64,000 nt of DNA from Flavobacteriaceae bacterium (GTDB lineage Bacteria; Bacteroidota; Bacteroidia; Flavobacteriales; Flavobacteriaceae), in the NCBI GenBank assembly GCA_947446865.1, contig CANFHX010000002.1, positions 62,001 to 126,000 of the forward strand, read 5' to 3'. The translations under genes were made by a program, and so were the position numbers. The notes beneath the pieces are model-generated. The model saw only the letters and a list, made by a program, of their open reading frames with translations. It ran no database searches and was not told the origin of the DNA. Below are positions 61,378 through 64,000 of this stretch, piece after piece (position 1 is the first letter of the stretch; every line of letters begins with the position of its first letter).

Positions 61378-61767
61378 TTAAGTTTGTTGGTTTTTTGTAA
61401 GTATCCATTTTTCAAATAATTGTAGCGTTTTTTCATGTATTTCTTGATAACTCAACCGTTCCTTAGTTTGATAAAAAAACATCATAGCATACGGCTTATC
61501 TAAATTTTCGTACAATAAATGCTTGTTCAGTCGATAACATTCCCGCAAAACACGTTTGAAATAATTTCTATCTACGGCATTTTTAAAATTTCTTTTAGAA
61601 ACCGAAACACCAAACAATAATTTTTCATCTACTCCTTCAATAGGGGCATACACCAAACGCAAGGGGTATTTTGAGACTGATTTTCCTTCTGAAAACAATA
61701 AGTCTATTAACTTCCTGCTTTTTAATTTTTCTTCTTTCGAATAAGTAAAATCTTTATTTTCAATCAA
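61378..61767 (-). CDS. rnpA: Ribonuclease P protein component
   Basis: 129 residues. FTYSKEEKLKSRKLIDLLFSEGKSV is the N-terminal helix-strand, and FGVSVSKRNFKNAVDRNYFKRVLRECYR holds the basic RNR-type motif that contacts precursor tRNA and the RNase P RNA. The length is typical. rpmH, its usual neighbour, is absent upstream; a small secreted protein occupies that place with a 2-bp gap. Confidence 0.93.
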   Translation of the reverse strand: MIENKDFTYSKEEKLKSRKLIDLLFSEGKSVSKYPLRLVYAPIEGVDEKLLFGVSVSKRNFKNAVDRNYFKRVLRECYRLNKHLLYENLDKPYAMMFFYQTKERLSYQEIHEKTLQLFEKWILTKNQQT

Positions 61768-61769
61768 AA

Positions 61770-62183
61770 TTATTTGGTGTTGTAAATATTGTAAACCATT
61801 TTCAAATCATTATAGTTGATGTAAAACTGCATTCTATCCCCCTCTTTTTTTCTAGTAACAATTAGAATAACACATTTTGCTCCATCGTTATCAGTACAAT
61901 TAAAACCCATTGTATCATCATTTTCAGTAGAAACTTTTTCCAAATAAGAATCAATTTTATACAATTGTAATTCTTTCGAATTCACTATAAATCGGTCTTT
62001 TTTACCATCTAAAGTAATTAAAACCTCTGCTTTTTTAAATTCCGACCATTTGTTCCAAGCGCCTTTATTGTTTTTATCCATAACACTAAGGCTACTGGTT
62101 TTAAAACGGTACACCTGTGCGGTAGTTCTTTGAAAACCACAAAACAACACAGTTAAAAGTAATAAATAACGTAATGATTTCAT
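61770..62183 (-). CDS. Small secreted protein of unknown function upstream of rnpA
   Basis: 137 residues with signal peptide MKSLRYLLLLTVLFCGFQRTTAQ. The rest is a predicted beta-rich domain (FKKAEVLITLDGKKDRFIVNSKELQLYKI, KCVILIVTRKKEGDRMQFYINYNDLKMVYNIY). I recognise no family. Two bases separate it from rnpA, so they share a transcript, although a functional link is not evident. Confidence 0.65.
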   Translation of the reverse strand: MKSLRYLLLLTVLFCGFQRTTAQVYRFKTSSLSVMDKNNKGAWNKWSEFKKAEVLITLDGKKDRFIVNSKELQLYKIDSYLEKVSTENDDTMGFNCTDNDGAKCVILIVTRKKEGDRMQFYINYNDLKMVYNIYNTK

Positions 62184-62980
62184 AAATATGATTTAATCGG
62201 GTGTAAAACTACAAATTCTATTCTAAAAATAAAGCGTTCTGGTAGAGAACGCTGTTTGAATTATTTTATTTTGTGTGAGTTGTTTTTAGTGACAACTCTA
62301 ATTTCACATCTATTGATTTTTTGAATGAATAGGGTGTTTTTTCGCATATTTAAAATCTATTGGTCTAGTTTTTTAGGTTTTTTGTCGATAAATTATTTTT
62401 TTATTTCAATAATTAGTTTTATTCTTGTTCAATAGAATTTAAATAGTATCTGCAAATGTAACCCCTGTATTTGCTGAGTTTTTTGTTAGCGATTGTAATA
62501 ATACCTAACGTTTTTCTTGTTTAAACCGCTATTTTTTTAAGGAATAGCAATTTAAACGCACTAATTAACCTACAAAATTTATTGAAATTATTGTTGCTTA
62601 AATGATATTGAGCAAACAATAAGTAAGAATTACCTTAAGTAATTTTTTGTTGAAAATAGAATTTTTCAGCAGATGATGTGCTTAGTTAATTTACAACAAC
62701 AATTTTTTAAATTTAAGTTGTTTACGATTTTTTATTTATATATAAATTAATTACACCCAACGGGTTAAAAAGAACTATAGTAGCGACAATCTACCCAAAT
62801 ATAGGTGTATATACGCTACTTTGTTGCGGCAATATACAAGTTGTATGAAACCATTGAGCTACACGAAGCGTAAATAAAACGCCTAAAAAGTGAGATGGAA
62901 AATAAAAAAACGTTCTGTATAGCCTTGAAGCGGAATTAAAACCTTCGAGGAATTTTGTTTAACTTTCTAAAAAAAATATT
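62184..62980. other. Gene-free AT-rich leader region with three dyad-symmetric elements
   Basis: No credible coding frame is present in this ~800-bp stretch. Three inverted repeats stand out. The first is AGCGTTCT/AGAACGCT around GGTAG at 62233-62253. The second is a two-part hairpin, GTTTAAA-cc-GCTATT with AATAGC-aa-TTTAAAC, at 62519-62557. The third is AGTAGCG/CGCTACT at 62779-62820 enclosing 28 bases. The third sits 160 bases before the peptide gene at 62981 and could be part of its 5' leader. I could not place a TAnnTTTG promoter with confidence. Confidence 0.6.
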
Positions 62981-63094
62981 ATGAATAATTCAGAAATTTT
63001 AAAAGGCCTTTCAATTGAAGAATTGGAAGCAAGAAATGAGTTTTCAGCAGCTGTAGAAGATGCTGAAGCTGGGTGTGTAATTTGTTCTTGCTAA
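62981..63094 (+). CDS. RiPP-like precursor peptide with a Cys-rich C-terminus (37 residues)
   Basis: A 37-codon frame from ATG 62981 to TAA 63094. The N-terminal part, MNNSEILKGLSIEELEARN, is charged and helix-prone, like a RiPP leader. It is followed by EFSAAVEDAEAG and the short core CVICSC, with three cysteines in a CxxCxC arrangement and nothing after it. No family is recognised. The leader-core layout, the terminator hairpin right after the gene and the downstream PqqD-like/M50 protease together support a modified-peptide precursor. The cleavage site could be at the AG/CV boundary. The modification, if any, cannot be read from the sequence. Confidence 0.72.
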   Translation: MNNSEILKGLSIEELEARNEFSAAVEDAEAGCVICSC

Positions 63095-63120
63095 GAAATT
63101 AGTAATTTTACACAAAAATT

Positions 63121-63146
63121 TAAGGACGAGAAAACTCTCGTCCTTA
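63121..63146 (+). terminator. Attenuator-type hairpin between precursor and protease
   Basis: TAAGGACGAGA and TCTCGTCCTTA form a perfect 11-bp stem around the loop AAAC, followed by TTTTCT. It lies 26 bases after the precursor stop and 29 before the protease start, so partial termination would favour the precursor message. Confidence 0.85.
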
Positions 63147-63174
63147 TTTTCTAAATTGATAGACAATAATTAAA

Positions 63175-64000
63175 ATGTACAGTAAGATAGAAATATACAA
63201 TACCGATTTTACAGATAAATACCTTCTAAAAGTAGAAGATAAAACAATGTATGTTGGCTTTTTAATAAAAGAAGTAGTTGAACTTCTAAAAGAAAACAAA
63301 ACAATAAACCAAATAATTAATATACTTAATTTTAAACATCAAATTGATTTAAAAGAAGAAGATATAAATGAAATAGTTACAAATAAAATTAACAATTTTG
63401 TTCAACAAAAAAATATAACTACACTAGTAAAACTTTTTAAAATACTTGACCCAAGTAAATTTACGTTTCCTTTTATTGTAACCACTATTTTTGATAAAAA
63501 AATATTCTACCCTTTTTTATCCATAATTTTAGTATTAAATTCATTCCTTTTTTTCTCACAAGGTAATCAACCACTAAAAACCACAACAGATTGGCTAATT
63601 TGGGCTATTTTATTAATACTCATTTTAATACTTCACGAATTAGGTCATACCGTTTCTGCACAAAAATTTAATGTAAAGGTTCACGAACTTGGTTTTGGTA
63701 TTTACTCTATTTTTCCAGTATTTTATGTAGATTTAGGTGAGTCTTGGAAACTGAAAATTGAAAAAAGAACTGTTATAAATTTTTCGGGAATTTTTATACA
63801 ATTAATTTTAGGTTGTCTATTCTATACATTATACTTTTATTATAATAAGCCAATTTTCATTCATATTTTTCACACAAATTTTCTCATTATAATTTTAAAC
63901 TTAAATCCATTTTTAAAATTTGACGGATATTGGATAGTTTCAGATTTATTGAATGAGAAAAATTTAATGGAAAAGTCAAATAATATTTTAAAAGAAATAG
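63175..64000 (+). CDS. PqqD-like domain plus M50 membrane metalloprotease, N-terminal part (cut by window edge)
   Basis: An open frame from ATG 63175 runs off the right edge (275 codons visible). Residues 1-80 have a PqqD/RRE-like pattern (MYVGFLIKEVVELLKENKTI, INILNFKHQIDLKEEDINEI), the leader-peptide recognition fold of RiPP enzymes. Hydrophobic helices follow. HELGH at 154-158 is the zinc HExxH motif, and NPFLKFDGYW (244-253) is the second conserved M50 motif with the metal-binding Asp. YydH-type M50 proteases in RiPP operons have this role. The coding DNA is very AT-rich: lines 63301 and 63481 have only 9 and 11 G+C per 60 bases, suggesting acquired DNA. Confidence 0.8.
   Translation, partial: MYSKIEIYNTDFTDKYLLKVEDKTMYVGFLIKEVVELLKENKTINQIINILNFKHQIDLKEEDINEIVTNKINNFVQQKNITTLVKLFKILDPSKFTFPFIVTTIFDKKIFYPFLSIILVLNSFLFFSQGNQPLKTTTDWLIWAILLILILILHELGHTVSAQKFNVKVHELGFGIYSIFPVFYVDLGESWKLKIEKRTVINFSGIFIQLILGCLFYTLYFYYNKPIFIHIFHTNFLIIILNLNPFLKFDGYWIVSDLLNEKNLMEKSNNILKEI

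Noticed and set aside
62674..62742. A short hydrophobic frame (about 20 codons) in the leader region
   Set aside because: It arises from AT-rich non-coding DNA and has no recognisable features.
62895..62939. A 14-codon frame beginning MENKKTF upstream of the RiPP-like gene
   Set aside because: Too short, without a leader-core pattern or supporting context; it may only be part of the untranslated leader.

Overview
The window looks like a chromosome segment of a Flavobacteriaceae member, most likely Flavobacterium or a close relative. It is AT-rich, genes lack Shine-Dalgarno motifs, and several starts are preceded by the Bacteroidota -7 motif TAnnTTTG. Many products belong to families typical of the phylum: head-GIN adhesin, DUF4175, DUF4837, OstA-like protein, double-OmpA proteins, GlnRS with a C-terminal extension, and GH3-like protein.

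Region 1 (1-19.7 kb, all minus strand) is a surface-polysaccharide locus. It carries a priming sugar-phosphate transferase (cut by the window edge), a UDP-glucuronate decarboxylase, glycosyltransferases, two polymerase/ligase-like membrane proteins, a hexapeptide acyltransferase, a Wzx flippase, a GT39/GT2/methyltransferase group, an OstA-like protein with an added C-terminal domain, rmlD-rmlC-rmlA, a Wzz-like chain-length protein and a large phosphorylase-like protein. rmlB is not in the window.

Region 2 (19.7-29.1 kb, minus except tatA) holds three tandem secreted CarboxypepD-reg-like paralogues, a GH3 protein, an M23-like protein with no peptidase domain, tatA, a decayed YoeB-type toxin-antitoxin pair flanked by two near-identical hairpins, tex, a cation-efflux protein and rpiB.

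Region 3 (29.1-62.2 kb) is housekeeping. A 650-bp AT-rich gap at 29.1-29.75 kb contains a cluster of DnaA-box-like sequences and marks a change in gene orientation; it is a candidate replication origin. To its right lie rnr, a LysE-type transporter, tRNA-Cys with three tandem copies of its 3' end, folB, glnS, a YtxH/holin-like/small-protein operon, an SPFH protein, gltX, a DUF4175 protein, ybeY, mnmG, a Skp/OmpH lipoprotein, a Pif1-like helicase, holB, pgk, a LysM lytic transglycosylase, tandem OmpA proteins, a C-terminal processing protease and rnpA. Three parS-type sites flank mnmG; two match the classical 16-bp ParB site exactly. This supports an origin-proximal position.

Region 4 (62.2-64 kb) is a structured, very AT-rich leader followed by a 37-codon gene whose product ends in GCVICSC, an attenuator-type hairpin, and the first 275 codons of a PqqD-like/M50 membrane metalloprotease. 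I read this as the start of a ribosomally made, post-translationally modified peptide (RiPP) operon that runs off the right edge. It is the best candidate here for an undescribed system.
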